Origin: an uncultured Oscillospiraceae bacterium
GTDB taxonomy: Bacteria > Bacillota > Clostridia > Oscillospirales > Acutalibacteraceae
NCBI GenBank assembly: GCA_900543555.1
Contig: UQRL01000006.1
Span: forward strand, 1-64,000
Direction of reading: 5' to 3'
DNA: 64,000 nt
The notes beneath the pieces were generated by a model that was not told the DNA's origin, did no database searches, and was given only the letters and a program-made list of their open reading frames with translations. Each line of letters starts with the position of its first letter. Position 1 is the stretch's first letter. Shown here piece after piece: positions 26,878-35,949 of this stretch. A program made the translations under genes and the position numbers.

Positions 26878-28266
26878 TTAGTATACCGCGCTTTCGCCTG
26901 GCTTTTGATAGCGCTTCTCCCATTTGCGGAACAGCCGCGCCAGCACAACCACCGACGCTACCGCCAAAACCACCTCGGCGGCAAACTGGGCATAGGCCAA
27001 GCCGTACAAGGGGAACAAGGCATTCAAAAGGAACAGGGCGGGGATTTCCAGCACCACCTTGCGCAAAATGGCGAACAGAAACGCGTACTGCCCCAGGCCG
27101 GTGGCCTGGAACACCCCCACCGCCAAAAAGTCGATGGCCAGAAAGGGCATGCCCAGGCAAAAACCCCGCAGGAACCGGGCGCCCAAATCCACAATCTGCC
27201 CATCCTGCATGAACAGGCTGACCCACAGGCCGGCCCCGGCAAAATAGGCAACCTCCATCAGGACAAGGAACACCAGGGCAATCCGCGCGGCAAAGAGGAA
27301 GGTCTTTTTCATCCGCCGGATATTGCCGCTGGCGTAATTATAGCTGATCAGGGGCATAATCCCCTGAGAGAGGCCCAGGGCGATCTGCACGGTGACGGAG
27401 TTGATCTTCTGGGCAATGCCCATGGCCGCCACGGCGTTGGACCCAAAGCCAGAGGTAAAGTTGTTCAGCACGCTCATGCCCGTCACGTTCAAAAGGTTCT
27501 GCACCGAGGCGGGAACCCCCACGGCAAAGACTCCCAGGACAATGTGTTTGTCCGGCTTGAACATGGAGGGTTTGACACACACATAGGTCCTGCCCCGCTT
27601 GACGTAGAGCAGCACAAAAAAGTACAGGCACGCCACGCAGTTGGAAAGGAAGGTGGCCAGCCCCGCCCCCTCCGCTCCCATGTTCAACCCCCAGGGCAGG
27701 ATAAAGACCGGGTCCAGCAGGATGTTCAAAAAGCAGCCGCTCATGGTTCCAATGCTGGCGTGCATCGAAGCGCCTTCCGCCCGCACCAGGTAAGCCATCA
27801 CCACATTTAAAATGGCGGGCACCGCGCCAAAGGTCACCGTCCAGCGGGCATAGCCCACCGTGGCCCCCATGGTCTCCTCGGTGGCGCCCAGCAGGCGCAG
27901 AAGGGGGTTTTGCAGCAGCGTGTAAACAATGGAAAACAGCAGCCCGGCAAAGACCGCGCAGTAAAACCCAAAGGCAGAGCTGCGGTACACCGTCTCATAG
28001 TCCTTTTTTCCCAGGGAACGGCTCATCATGCTGGAGCTGCCCACGCCGAACAGGTTATTCACCGCATTGAAGGCCAGCAGCAGCGGAGCCGCCAGGGTGA
28101 CGGCTGCGTTCTGCACCGCGTTGTTGAGCATGCCCACAAAATAGGTGTCCGCCAGGTTGTAAAGCACCATGACCAGAGAACTGAGCACTGTGGGCACTGC
28201 CAGCTTCATCACCGCCTTGGGAATGGGGGTGCGTTCAAACAGCTCTGTTTTCTGGGCGTCTTCCAT
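26878..28266 (-). CDS. MATE-family multidrug/cation antiporter
   Basis: This 462-residue membrane protein has the two six-helix halves of the MATE fold (NorM/DinF superfamily), with MatE hallmarks such as the N-terminal IPKAVMKLAVPTVLSSLVMV and PWGLNMGAEGAGLAT regions. It exports organic cations or drugs using an Na+ or H+ gradient. The second ATG at 28266 is preferred: AGGAGG is 7 nt before it but directly abuts the first ATG (28272). A promoter and a perfect hairpin lie in its leader. The substrate is unknown. Confidence 0.9.
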   Translation of the reverse strand: MEDAQKTELFERTPIPKAVMKLAVPTVLSSLVMVLYNLADTYFVGMLNNAVQNAAVTLAAPLLLAFNAVNNLFGVGSSSMMSRSLGKKDYETVYRSSAFGFYCAVFAGLLFSIVYTLLQNPLLRLLGATEETMGATVGYARWTVTFGAVPAILNVVMAYLVRAEGASMHASIGTMSGCFLNILLDPVFILPWGLNMGAEGAGLATFLSNCVACLYFFVLLYVKRGRTYVCVKPSMFKPDKHIVLGVFAVGVPASVQNLLNVTGMSVLNNFTSGFGSNAVAAMGIAQKINSVTVQIALGLSQGIMPLISYNYASGNIRRMKKTFLFAARIALVFLVLMEVAYFAGAGLWVSLFMQDGQIVDLGARFLRGFCLGMPFLAIDFLAVGVFQATGLGQYAFLFAILRKVVLEIPALFLLNALFPLYGLAYAQFAAEVVLAVASVVVLARLFRKWEKRYQKPGESAVY

Positions 28267-28291
28267 TGCCATACCTCCTGCCGGGAAAGCC

Positions 28292-28326
28292 GCAAAGGAA
28301 AAAGGGCACCGCCCTTTTTCCTTTGC
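28292..28326 (-). promoter_or_regulatory. Perfect hairpin in the MATE leader, possible attenuator
   Basis: Perfect 16-bp arms (GCAAAGGAAAAAGGGC and its complement) around a 3-nt loop lie between the promoter and the SD. There is no run of U after the stem beyond those in the arm itself, so it may work as mRNA stabiliser, attenuator or protein site. Confidence 0.5.
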
Positions 28327-28346
28327 CCCATGCTTAATTTATATAT

Positions 28347-28375
28347 AGTATAGCACAGGCGCCGGGCATTGACAA
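28347..28375 (-). promoter_or_regulatory. Promoter of the first MATE gene
   Basis: TTGTCA and TATACT with a 17-bp spacer on the minus strand. Confidence 0.7.
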
Positions 28376-28376
28376 G

Positions 28377-28404
28377 GCCCGGCAGGGAGCGCCCCCTGCC
28401 GGGC
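28377..28404. repeat. GC-rich hairpin in the divergent MATE/ABC region
   Basis: Perfect GCCCGGCAGGG/CCCTGCCGGGC arms with a 6-nt loop lie directly upstream of the MATE -35. It could insulate the divergent promoters. Confidence 0.45.
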
Positions 28405-28466
28405 GCCTTTCCCTTTTCCCCAATTTCCCTCCCTTTTCCCACCGGATATTTTCCTATGAAAATCTC

Positions 28467-28495
28467 TTGACAAAGAGGGCGGATTGCCTTAGAAT
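28467..28495 (+). promoter_or_regulatory. Strong promoter of the first ABC exporter operon
   Basis: Consensus TTGACA and TAGAAT are 17 bp apart, leaving a leader of about 190 nt before the first start codon. Confidence 0.75.
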
Positions 28496-28588
28496 TAGTT
28501 CGAGACCTAACAAAAATCTTTTACATCCCTTTTCCGCCCTTCCATTTTTCTCGGGATGGGGCCGGAGGAAGAAGCAGCCGGGAACAGT

Positions 28589-28625
28589 CCGACCGGTGTC
28601 CACGCCGGCAGGGCGGTTTTCTTTC
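28589..28625 (+). promoter_or_regulatory. Terminator-like hairpin in the ABC exporter leader
   Basis: An imperfect GC stem (CCGACCGG against CCGGCAGGGCGG) followed by TTTTCTTT lies between promoter and gene. This is the expected place for transcription attenuation, but the stem has bulges and the call is tentative. Confidence 0.35.
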
Positions 28626-28689
28626 TATACCTATGCCCCCTTTTGGCAGGGATCCCGGCGGGGAAATTTTTTGAAAGGAAGGTTTTGCT

Positions 28690-30450
28690 ATGATTCGGAC
28701 TCTGGCGAAAAGTATTCGGGAATACAAGAAGCCTTCGATTCTGGCTCCCGTATTCGTCACGGGGGAAGTGGTCATGGAATGTATCATTCCCTTCATTATC
28801 GCCAACCTGGTCAACGAGATCAAGGCGGGCATCTCCATGCCCATGCTGCTGGGCTATGGCGGCGTGCTCATCCTGATGGCCGGCCTTTCCCTGGCCTTTG
28901 GCGCTCTGGCCGGCAAGGCGTGTTCCACTGCCAGCTGCGGCTTTGCCCGCAACCTGCGCAAGGACATGTTCTACAAGATCCAGGGCTACTCCTTTGAGAA
29001 CATCGACAAGTTCTCCGTCTCCAGCCTGGTCACACGGCTGACCACGGACATCACCAATGTACAGATGGCCTATATGATGATCATTCGCACGGCGGTGCGC
29101 AGCCCCTTAATGCTCATCTTCTCCTTTGTTATGGGTTTTGTCATGGGCGGGAAAATGGCCTTTATTTTCCTGTTCACCATCCCCGTGCTGGGCATTGGGC
29201 TGTTTTTCGTCACCAAAAAGACCATGCCCCTGTTCCGCCGGGTGTTCCGCAAGTACGACGCCCTGAACGCCTCTGTACAGGAGAACATCCGGGGCATGCG
29301 GGTAGTCAAGGCCTATGTGCGGGAAGACCACGAGAAGAAAAAGTTTGACCGCGCCGCCGAGGACGTGCAGAAGGACTTTACCAAGGCTGAGCGCATTCTG
29401 GCCATCAACAACCCCCTGATGCAGTTCTGCATCTATGTGGTGATGATTTTCGTCATGTCCTTTGGCTCTTACACCGTCATCACCAGCCAGGGCCTGGACC
29501 TGGACGTGGGGCAGATGTCCTCTCTGCTCACCTACTCCTTCCAGATCCTGATGAGCCTGATGATGGTCTCCATGATCTTCGTGATGGTCACCATGTCCCT
29601 GGAGTCCGCCGAGCGTATTGTGGAGGTCCTTTCGGAAGAGAGCACCCTGCAGAACCCGGAAAACCCCGTCATGGAGGTCAAGGACGGCTCCATCGACTTT
29701 GACCATGTGAACTTTAAGTACTCGAAAAAGGCCAGCCGCAACGCCCTCTCTAACATTGACCTGCACATCAAGAGCGGCGAGATTGTGGGCATTTTGGGAG
29801 GGACGGGCTCCTCAAAAACCTCTCTGATCCAGCTGATCCCCCGCCTGTATGACGCCACCGAGGGCACCGTGAAGGTGGGCGGCGTGGACGTGCGGGACTA
29901 TGACCTGGAAACCCTGCGCAACCAGGTGGCCGTGGTGCTGCAAAAGAACGAGCTGTTCTCCGGCACGATCAAGGAGAACCTGCGCTGGGGCAATCCCCAT
30001 GCCACCGACGAGGAACTGGAAGAGGCCTGCCGCCTCTCTCAGGCGGACGAGTTCATCCAGCAGTTCCCCCAAAAGTATGACACCTACATCGAGCAGGGCG
30101 GCTCCAACGTGTCCGGCGGCCAGAAGCAGCGGCTGTGCATTGCCCGGGCCCTGCTGAAAAAGCCCAAGATTTTGATTTTGGATGACTCCACCAGCGCGGT
30201 GGACACCCGCACCGACGCCCTCATCCGCCAGGGCTTCCGCAAATTTATCCCCGAGACCACCAAGATCATCATTGCCCAGCGGGTGGCCTCTGTGCAGGAC
30301 GCCGACCGGATCCTCCTGATGAAGAACGGCGAGATTGAGGCCATGGGCAGCCATGAGGAACTGATGGCCTCTAACCCCACCTATCGGGAGATCTACACCT
30401 CGCAGAACCGCGTGAACTCTCAGGAAAAGGCAGGTGCTGAAAATGGCTGA
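28690..30450 (+). CDS. ABC exporter half-transporter, degenerate-site subunit
   Basis: A 586-residue fusion of a six-helix exporter domain (about 1-320) and a nucleotide-binding domain. Walker A is GGTGSSKT and the signature is NVSGGQKQR. After Walker B (LILDD) the catalytic Glu is replaced by Asp, which marks the non-hydrolysing site of heterodimeric exporters such as BmrC/D or TM287/288. The ATG has GGAAGG upstream. Its stop overlaps the start of the next half-transporter. Substrate unknown; drugs or lipids are typical. Confidence 0.9.
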   Translation: MIRTLAKSIREYKKPSILAPVFVTGEVVMECIIPFIIANLVNEIKAGISMPMLLGYGGVLILMAGLSLAFGALAGKACSTASCGFARNLRKDMFYKIQGYSFENIDKFSVSSLVTRLTTDITNVQMAYMMIIRTAVRSPLMLIFSFVMGFVMGGKMAFIFLFTIPVLGIGLFFVTKKTMPLFRRVFRKYDALNASVQENIRGMRVVKAYVREDHEKKKFDRAAEDVQKDFTKAERILAINNPLMQFCIYVVMIFVMSFGSYTVITSQGLDLDVGQMSSLLTYSFQILMSLMMVSMIFVMVTMSLESAERIVEVLSEESTLQNPENPVMEVKDGSIDFDHVNFKYSKKASRNALSNIDLHIKSGEIVGILGGTGSSKTSLIQLIPRLYDATEGTVKVGGVDVRDYDLETLRNQVAVVLQKNELFSGTIKENLRWGNPHATDEELEEACRLSQADEFIQQFPQKYDTYIEQGGSNVSGGQKQRLCIARALLKKPKILILDDSTSAVDTRTDALIRQGFRKFIPETTKIIIAQRVASVQDADRILLMKNGEIEAMGSHEELMASNPTYREIYTSQNRVNSQEKAGAENG

Positions 30451-32350
30451 GAAGCGACCCTCCGGCGCGAAAAGCGCCCCCATTTTGCTGCGGCTGATCA
30501 AGATGCTGTTCAGCTTTTACCCTGTTATGCTCCCCGTGGCCCTCGGCTGCATCCTCTTCAACGCCATCATCAGCTCCATCCCCTCCATCTTCATGCAGAA
30601 TGTCATCTCCCTGGTGGAGCAGAGCTGGCAGGCGGGAGACTGGGCCGCCGTGGGCGGGCAGATCCTCCACTTTGTGCTCATCCTGGTGGTGCTCTATGTG
30701 CTCAGCCTGGCGGCGGGCACGGTGTTCAACCAGCTGATGGCCATTATCACCCAGGGCTCTCTTGCCAAGATGCGCGAAAAGATGTTCAACGGCATGCAGG
30801 ACCTTCCCATCAAGTATTTTGACACCCATAATCACGGCGACGTGATGAGCTATTACACCAACGATATTGACACCCTGCGCCAGATGATCTCTCAAAGCCT
30901 TCCCCAGCTGATCATCTCCACCGTGACCGTCATCACCGTGCTGGCCATTATGCTCTATTTCAGCGTGTGGATGACCCTGGTGGTGCTGGTGGGCGTGTTC
31001 TTCATGGTGCTGGTCACCAAAAAGGTGGGCGGCCGCTCTTCCAAGTATTTCATCCGCATGCAGCAGTCCATTGCCGCCACAGAGGGTGTGGTGGAAGAGA
31101 TGATGAACGGCCAGAAGGTCATCAAGGTGTTCTGCCACGAGCAGGAAGCCCAGGCAGACTTCGACAAGGTCAACGACGAGCTGTTCCACAACGCCGAGCA
31201 GGCCAATATCTACGCCAACATGCTCATGCCCATCCTGAACAACATCGGCAACGTGCTGTATGTGTGCGTGGCCATCGTCTCGGGCATTCTGATGATGACG
31301 GGCGTCCCCAACCTGAGCATCTCCGGCATGGCCTTTGGCATCAGCATTGTGGTGCCGTTTTTGAACATGACCAAGCAGTTCTCCGGCAACGTCAGCCAGG
31401 TTTCCAACCAGCTGAACATGGTCATCATGGGCATGGCCGGCACCAAGCGGATCTTCAACTTGATTGACGAGAAGCCCGAAACAGACGAGGGCTATGTCAC
31501 CTTGGTAAACGCCAAGGTGGACAAGGACGGCAACCTGGTGGAGTGCAAAGAGCGCACCAACGTGTGGGCCTGGAAACATCCCCACCAGGCGGAAGGCACC
31601 GTCACCTACACCCGTTTGCAGGGCGAAGTGGTGCTGGATGACGTGGACTTCGGCTATACCCCGGAGAAGCTGGTGCTGCACAACATCAGCCTGTACGCCA
31701 AGCCCGGCCAGAAGATCGCCTTTGTGGGCTCCACCGGCGCGGGCAAGACCACCATCACCAACCTGATCAACCGGTTTTACGACATCGCCGACGGCAAAAT
31801 CCGCTACGACGGCATCAACATCAACAAGATCAAAAAGGCCGACCTCCGGCGCAGTTTGGGCATGGTGCTGCAGGACACCAACCTGTTCACCGGCACCGTA
31901 ATGGACAACATCCGCTATGGCCGCCTGGAGGCCACCGACGAGGAGTGCATTGCCGCGGCCAAGCTGGCCGGCGCCCACGACTTCATCATCCGGCTGCCCC
32001 AGGGCTATGACACGCCCCTCTCCGGCAACGGCTCCAACCTGAGCCAGGGCCAGCGGCAGCTGCTGTCCATTGCCCGGGCCGCTGTGGCGGACCCCCCTGT
32101 GATGATTCTGGACGAGGCCACCTCCTCCATCGACACCCACACCGAGGCCATTGTGCAGAAGGGTATGGACGCTTTGATGACCGGCCGGACGGTGTTCGTC
32201 ATTGCCCACCGCCTGAGCACCGTGCAGAACTCCGACGCCATTATGGTGCTGGACCATGGCCGCATTATCGAGCGGGGCACCCACGACCAGCTCATCGCCC
32301 AGCACGGCACCTACTACCAGCTGTACACCGGCGCCCTGGAGCTGGAGTAA
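30443..32350 (+). CDS. ABC exporter half-transporter, catalytic subunit
   Basis: A 635-residue partner of the preceding gene. It has the six-helix domain, an insertion of about 45 residues before the nucleotide-binding domain (around 340-390), Walker A GSTGAGKTT, signature LSQGQRQ and an intact MILDEATSSID with the catalytic Glu. The ATG at 30443 overlaps the previous stop by 8 bp and has GGCAGG upstream; the GTG at 30434 is a weaker alternative. The pair forms one heterodimeric exporter. Confidence 0.9.
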   Translation: MAEKRPSGAKSAPILLRLIKMLFSFYPVMLPVALGCILFNAIISSIPSIFMQNVISLVEQSWQAGDWAAVGGQILHFVLILVVLYVLSLAAGTVFNQLMAIITQGSLAKMREKMFNGMQDLPIKYFDTHNHGDVMSYYTNDIDTLRQMISQSLPQLIISTVTVITVLAIMLYFSVWMTLVVLVGVFFMVLVTKKVGGRSSKYFIRMQQSIAATEGVVEEMMNGQKVIKVFCHEQEAQADFDKVNDELFHNAEQANIYANMLMPILNNIGNVLYVCVAIVSGILMMTGVPNLSISGMAFGISIVVPFLNMTKQFSGNVSQVSNQLNMVIMGMAGTKRIFNLIDEKPETDEGYVTLVNAKVDKDGNLVECKERTNVWAWKHPHQAEGTVTYTRLQGEVVLDDVDFGYTPEKLVLHNISLYAKPGQKIAFVGSTGAGKTTITNLINRFYDIADGKIRYDGININKIKKADLRRSLGMVLQDTNLFTGTVMDNIRYGRLEATDEECIAAAKLAGAHDFIIRLPQGYDTPLSGNGSNLSQGQRQLLSIARAAVADPPVMILDEATSSIDTHTEAIVQKGMDALMTGRTVFVIAHRLSTVQNSDAIMVLDHGRIIERGTHDQLIAQHGTYYQLYTGALELE

Positions 32351-32366
32351 CCCCTCTTCTAAACGG

Positions 32367-32398
32367 AAAAGGACCGCCCTTCCGGGCGGCCCTTTTTT
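32367..32398 (+). terminator. Terminator of the first ABC exporter operon
   Basis: CCGCCC/GGGCGG stem followed by TTTTTT. Confidence 0.85.
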
Positions 32399-32465
32399 GT
32401 GCCCCGTTCTGGAGCATCCTTCTCTTTCCAAAAAGGGAAGGGCTTCCGCCGCCCCTTTGCCCATC

Positions 32466-32493
32466 AAAAAAGCCGCCCTTTGGGGCGGCTTTT
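32466..32493 (-). terminator. Terminator of the murT-gatD operon
   Basis: AGCCGCCC/GGGGCGGCT stem with TTTTTT on the minus strand, 7 bp past the gatD stop. Confidence 0.85.
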
Positions 32494-32499
32494 GCGCGT

Positions 32500-33198
32500 T
32501 TATGCTTTCTCCCGGAAATCCTCCAGGCGCTTTTCGTAGGCAGCCTCCACTGCCTGTTCCAGGGCCAGAGGCACATCGCCGGCGCCCATGGCCTTCAGCA
32601 GGGAACGGGTAAAGGGCGGGTTGTTGACCAGCAGGGGCCCCAGCAGGTAGGTGCCGAAAAAGTGGTTCCGGCGCACCCCCTCAAAGGGGCACTTCTTGTT
32701 CAGGCCCACGCCCTTGGTCACGGTGAACAGGCCCTGCACCTCCCCCTTGGGATAGGCCATGGTGAACTGGGACTTAAAGCCCATCACCGGCCGGCCCTCA
32801 AACTCCCCCAGGAAGATGCTGTTATGCCGGTGCATCATGTCCCGCCGGGCGGTAAAGGGGAACAGGCCCAGGCAGGGGATGGCCTCCCCGCCCTCCTTCT
32901 GGATGCTCTCCCCCAGCAGCTCCAGGGCGTTGCCGGTAAAGAGAAAGGGCGTGCCCTGCTGGATGAGCTCCTCCAGCCGCTCCCGGTGGGGGCGCAGGCG
33001 TTCCAGCGCCAGCTCTTGGGTCCGCTCGGTCATAGGGCCCAGATAAACCAGGTCCACCGGTTCTTTGGCGAAGCGGGGTTCCTCCTGCAGGGAAGTCTCC
33101 ACAAATTCCGCCTGGGGCAGGCAGCGCTTCAAATATTCCACATTGCTCAGGTCCCCGTACAGGTTGCACCGCTCGGGGAACAGCACCTCAATCCGCAT
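32500..33198 (-). CDS. gatD: GatD-like amidotransferase subunit without glutaminase residues
   Basis: A 232-residue class I glutamine-amidotransferase-fold protein encoded directly after MurT, as in lipid II amidation operons. In the GatD family the nucleophile Cys lies in ICGGYQLLG and the catalytic His in GTYLHGP. Here the matching segments read FTGNALELLG (Cys replaced by Gly) and GTYLLGP (His replaced by Leu). The fold landmarks (NLYGD, YLGPMTERTQ, GVRRNHFFGTYLLGPLLVNN) are otherwise kept. It should therefore bind MurT but not release ammonia from glutamine. Start ATG at 33198, 9 nt after GGAGG; an ATG at 33207 touches that SD. It overlaps murT by 11 bp. Confidence 0.82.
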   Translation of the reverse strand: MRIEVLFPERCNLYGDLSNVEYLKRCLPQAEFVETSLQEEPRFAKEPVDLVYLGPMTERTQELALERLRPHRERLEELIQQGTPFLFTGNALELLGESIQKEGGEAIPCLGLFPFTARRDMMHRHNSIFLGEFEGRPVMGFKSQFTMAYPKGEVQGLFTVTKGVGLNKKCPFEGVRRNHFFGTYLLGPLLVNNPPFTRSLLKAMGAGDVPLALEQAVEAAYEKRLEDFREKA

Positions 33199-34600
33199 GG
33201 GAAGCATCCTCCTTTCCCTGCTGGGGAGCGGGCGCGGCAGCCATGCGCTCCTTCAGCTGGCCTTTGATCTGCTTAGAGAGCTCCACCGCGTACAGGTCAT
33301 AGAGCATGAACAGCGTGTCCACCTGAGAGAGGTCCACCGCTGCCGCGGCATCCAGGGGGTGCTCCATATGGCAGAGCTTTTCCGGCGGGATACCCGCCAT
33401 CAGCAGCCGCACATACACATCCCAGTGCCGGGGCCCCGCGGCCACCACCTGGAGGATGTCCGGGCTGTTTAGAAACTCAAAGTCCGTGTCGTACAGCCAG
33501 GCCGTGTTTTCCACCGAATGGGCGGCGTCGTGGGCGTCGTCCAAAAACAGCAGCACCGCCTTTTTGCCAGGGCAAAGGCGGGCGCTGGCGCAGGCCTGGG
33601 AACAGGCGATGGGGTTCTGCCCCTTAGCCAGGTGCAGAACGAGCCGCCGCCCGTTCACCGCAACCTCGTTGTAGCGGCTCTCCACAATGGTCAGCTTGTC
33701 CATGCACTGGGCCACGCGCTCCTTGGGGAGGCCGAACTCACACAGCAGGGCCACCGCAGAGAGGGCATTGTACACATTGATCAGGTTGGTGTTGGGCAGG
33801 GGAAAGTCCTGGGGGCCGTCCGCACCCTGCACGGTCATCCGCCGGCTGTGCTGGTCCAGGGCCGTCACCCGGTAGGCCGGCACAGGAGAGGCCAGCCCGC
33901 ACTGGGGGCACCGGGCCCGCCCAATGTGGTGGTACCGCCGGAACTCCCACTCCAGGGGGCTGCCGCACCGGGGGCAGGAGCGCACATCCTGCACCAGGTT
34001 GCGGGGCTCCGGCACCTCGCCGGGCAGCAGGTCAATGCCGAAAAAGGCCCGGCGGTTGTGGGGCTTCAGGCTGGAGCACAGCAGGTCGTCGGCGTTTAGG
34101 ACCAGCCGGGTGCTGTCGGGGATATACTGGTTCAAGATGTCCAGGATGAACTCCACATGGGCGTTGCGCTTGTAAGAGTCCCGGAAGATATTGGTGCACA
34201 GCAGCAAGTCCGGCTTGAGGTAGGGCAGAATGCGGGGGGCGCTGCGCTCATCCAGCTCAAAGACGGCCAGCTCCTTTTTGGGCCTGCCAAACAAGGTGGA
34301 GTTGGCGATCAGGCTGGAGGCCACGCCGGTGGCCACATTGGTGCCCGCCCGGTTGCAGGTGAAATCATAGCCGCACTGGGCCAGCACGTCCTCCACCAGG
34401 TTAGAGACCGTGGTCTTGCCGTTGGTGCCGGTAATGCCGATGACGGTTTTGGGCCGGGGCATGCGGCCCAAAAAGTCCGGGCACAGGATGATGGCCCAGC
34501 TGCCGGGCATAGAGGTGCCCTTGCGGCCGATAAGCTTCAGCACAAGGGCTGTGCCCTTGGCAAACAGCAGCGCAAAGTAAAAACGCAGGTTCCTTTTCAT
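33188..34600 (-). CDS. murT: MurT-like Mur ligase domain protein (lipid II amidation)
   Basis: A 470-residue Mur-ligase-family protein with the P-loop GITGTNGKTT, a zinc-ribbon insertion of two Cys pairs (CPRCG and CPQCG, about residues 208-230) characteristic of MurT, and the C-terminal DUF1727 domain. With GatD it amidates the alpha-carboxyl of D-Glu in lipid II at the membrane. I start it at the ATG at 34600 (MKRNLRFYF); an upstream extension has no SD. The divergent neighbour is unrelated. Confidence 0.88.
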   Translation of the reverse strand: MKRNLRFYFALLFAKGTALVLKLIGRKGTSMPGSWAIILCPDFLGRMPRPKTVIGITGTNGKTTVSNLVEDVLAQCGYDFTCNRAGTNVATGVASSLIANSTLFGRPKKELAVFELDERSAPRILPYLKPDLLLCTNIFRDSYKRNAHVEFILDILNQYIPDSTRLVLNADDLLCSSLKPHNRRAFFGIDLLPGEVPEPRNLVQDVRSCPRCGSPLEWEFRRYHHIGRARCPQCGLASPVPAYRVTALDQHSRRMTVQGADGPQDFPLPNTNLINVYNALSAVALLCEFGLPKERVAQCMDKLTIVESRYNEVAVNGRRLVLHLAKGQNPIACSQACASARLCPGKKAVLLFLDDAHDAAHSVENTAWLYDTDFEFLNSPDILQVVAAGPRHWDVYVRLLMAGIPPEKLCHMEHPLDAAAAVDLSQVDTLFMLYDLYAVELSKQIKGQLKERMAAAPAPQQGKEDASHAD

Positions 34601-34731
34601 AAATCTCGACTTCTTTCCTTTTTCATAATCCCTGTTGATGGCGTGGATCCACATATTATTAAACGAATTATAAATATTATGTATCCCCTGCATACTGTAA
34701 CACAACCTTCCTCTTTTTTCAAGCCTCTCCC

Positions 34732-34760
34732 TTGACCTTTGTCATGGATTGCGCTATGAT
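34732..34760 (+). promoter_or_regulatory. Promoter of the TIM-barrel isomerase gene
   Basis: TTGACC and TATGAT with a 17-bp spacer. Confidence 0.7.
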
Positions 34761-34803
34761 GAGCATAGATCCTTTATTTCTAACTTGACAGGAGGAGTTT
34801 TCC

Positions 34804-35625
34804 ATGAAAACCTTGCCCGTTGCCGTGCAGGTGTACTCTGTCCGTGAGGACGCGGAACGCGATTTTGCCGGCACTATGAAAAAAATCAAGGAGATGGGGT
34901 ATGACGGCGTGGAGCTGGCCGGGCTGTACGGCCTGACCCCCAAAGAGGTGAAAGCCGCCATTGAGGACGCCGGCCTGGTGGCCCTTTCCGCCCATGTGCC
35001 CTTCCAGGAGCTGGTGGCCGATATGGAGGGCACCATTGCCCAGTATGTGGAGATCGGCGTCAAGTTCATCGCCATCCCCTATCTGATGGAGGAGGACCGC
35101 CCCGGCACCCCCAAGTTCGAGGGCAACGTAAAGCTGTTTGAGGAGATTGCCAAGGCCTGCAAGGCCCACGGCATCCAGACCCTCTACCACAACCACGACT
35201 TTGAGTTCCAGAAGATGGCCGACGGCCGCTACGCCCTGGACTACATCTATGACACCATCCCTGCGGACCTGCTCCAGACGGAGATCGACACCTGCTGGGT
35301 GAAGGTGGCCGGCGAGGACCCCGCCGCTTACATCAAGAAGTACACCAATCGCTCTCCCCTGGTGCACCTGAAGGACTTCCACAAGGAGGGTAAGCCCGCC
35401 AACATGTACGAGCTCATCGGCACCGAAGTGAAAAAGGAGGAGAGCCACGGCACCTTCGAGTTCCGCCCCGTGGGCCACGGCGACCAGGACTTCGGCCCCA
35501 TCCTGGAGGCCTCTGTGGAAGCCGGCGCCCAGTGGGTTGTGGTGGAGCAGGACCAGTCCAACGGACGTCCCCCCATGGAAGCCATCAACCTCAGCCGCCA
35601 GTACCTGAAAGAGCAGGGCTGGTGA
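34804..35625 (+). CDS. Sugar phosphate isomerase/epimerase family protein
   Basis: A 273-residue xylose-isomerase-like TIM barrel (AP_endonuc_2 family). Metal-binding and active-site landmarks are seen in LYHNHDFEF, TDTCWVK-like IDTCWVKVAG, VHLKDFH and a final EQD region. ATG at 34804 follows AGGAGG. Members isomerise or epimerise sugars or inositols in the cytoplasm; the substrate is not evident and the gene stands alone. Confidence 0.85.
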   Translation: MKTLPVAVQVYSVREDAERDFAGTMKKIKEMGYDGVELAGLYGLTPKEVKAAIEDAGLVALSAHVPFQELVADMEGTIAQYVEIGVKFIAIPYLMEEDRPGTPKFEGNVKLFEEIAKACKAHGIQTLYHNHDFEFQKMADGRYALDYIYDTIPADLLQTEIDTCWVKVAGEDPAAYIKKYTNRSPLVHLKDFHKEGKPANMYELIGTEVKKEESHGTFEFRPVGHGDQDFGPILEASVEAGAQWVVVEQDQSNGRPPMEAINLSRQYLKEQGW

Positions 35626-35648
35626 GCAGTTGCCTTTGGCAACTGCCC

Positions 35649-35708
35649 AGAGAAGCCCTCGAATCCGGAAGGGATTCGTTTTCGCTTTGTGAAAATCCGG
35701 GCTTCTCT
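35649..35708. repeat. Nested inverted repeat after the isomerase gene
   Basis: AGAGAAGCCC/GGGCTTCTCT arms 40 bp apart enclose a smaller CGAATCC/GGATTCG-type hairpin. It could be a small intergenic repeat element or an RNA structure. Confidence 0.4.
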
Positions 35709-35725
35709 CCATAATAGTTGTTCTG

Positions 35726-35755
35726 AAAAGGCGTTCCTTTTGGGGGCGCCTTTTT
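35726..35755 (+). terminator. Terminator after the isomerase gene
   Basis: AAGGCG/CGCCTT stem followed by TTTTT. The rest of 35626-35896 (about 140 bp up to the next hairpin) shows no gene. Confidence 0.6.
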
Positions 35756-35896
35756 CTCTCCCCCGAAAAAGGGCGGTGGCGGGAAAAAACCGCCACACCC
35801 CCCCTTGGGGACAACCCCACTCCGTGTTCCTTTTTCATGCTCATTAGACAAGGCGGGAGGCAATTTGGTTACATAACTTTTTGAAAAAAGAAGGAA

Positions 35897-35929
35897 AAGG
35901 GCGCCCAAGCAAGTTGCTTGGGCGCCCTT
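35897..35929 (-). terminator. Terminator of the second MATE gene
   Basis: Near-perfect 16-bp palindrome (AAGGGCGCCCAAGCAA and complement), 20 bp past the stop. Confidence 0.75.
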
Positions 35930-35949
35930 CTTCGGGTTATTCCAGGTTT

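Noticed and set aside
30371-32467. 698-codon open frame on the minus strand
   Set aside because: It is the mirror of the ABC exporter gene, has His/Gly-rich low-complexity translation and no SD; a product of high GC codon bias.
34601-34731. murT promoter near TATAAT at about 34668
   Set aside because: No -35 at acceptable spacing could be paired with it, so it was not listed.
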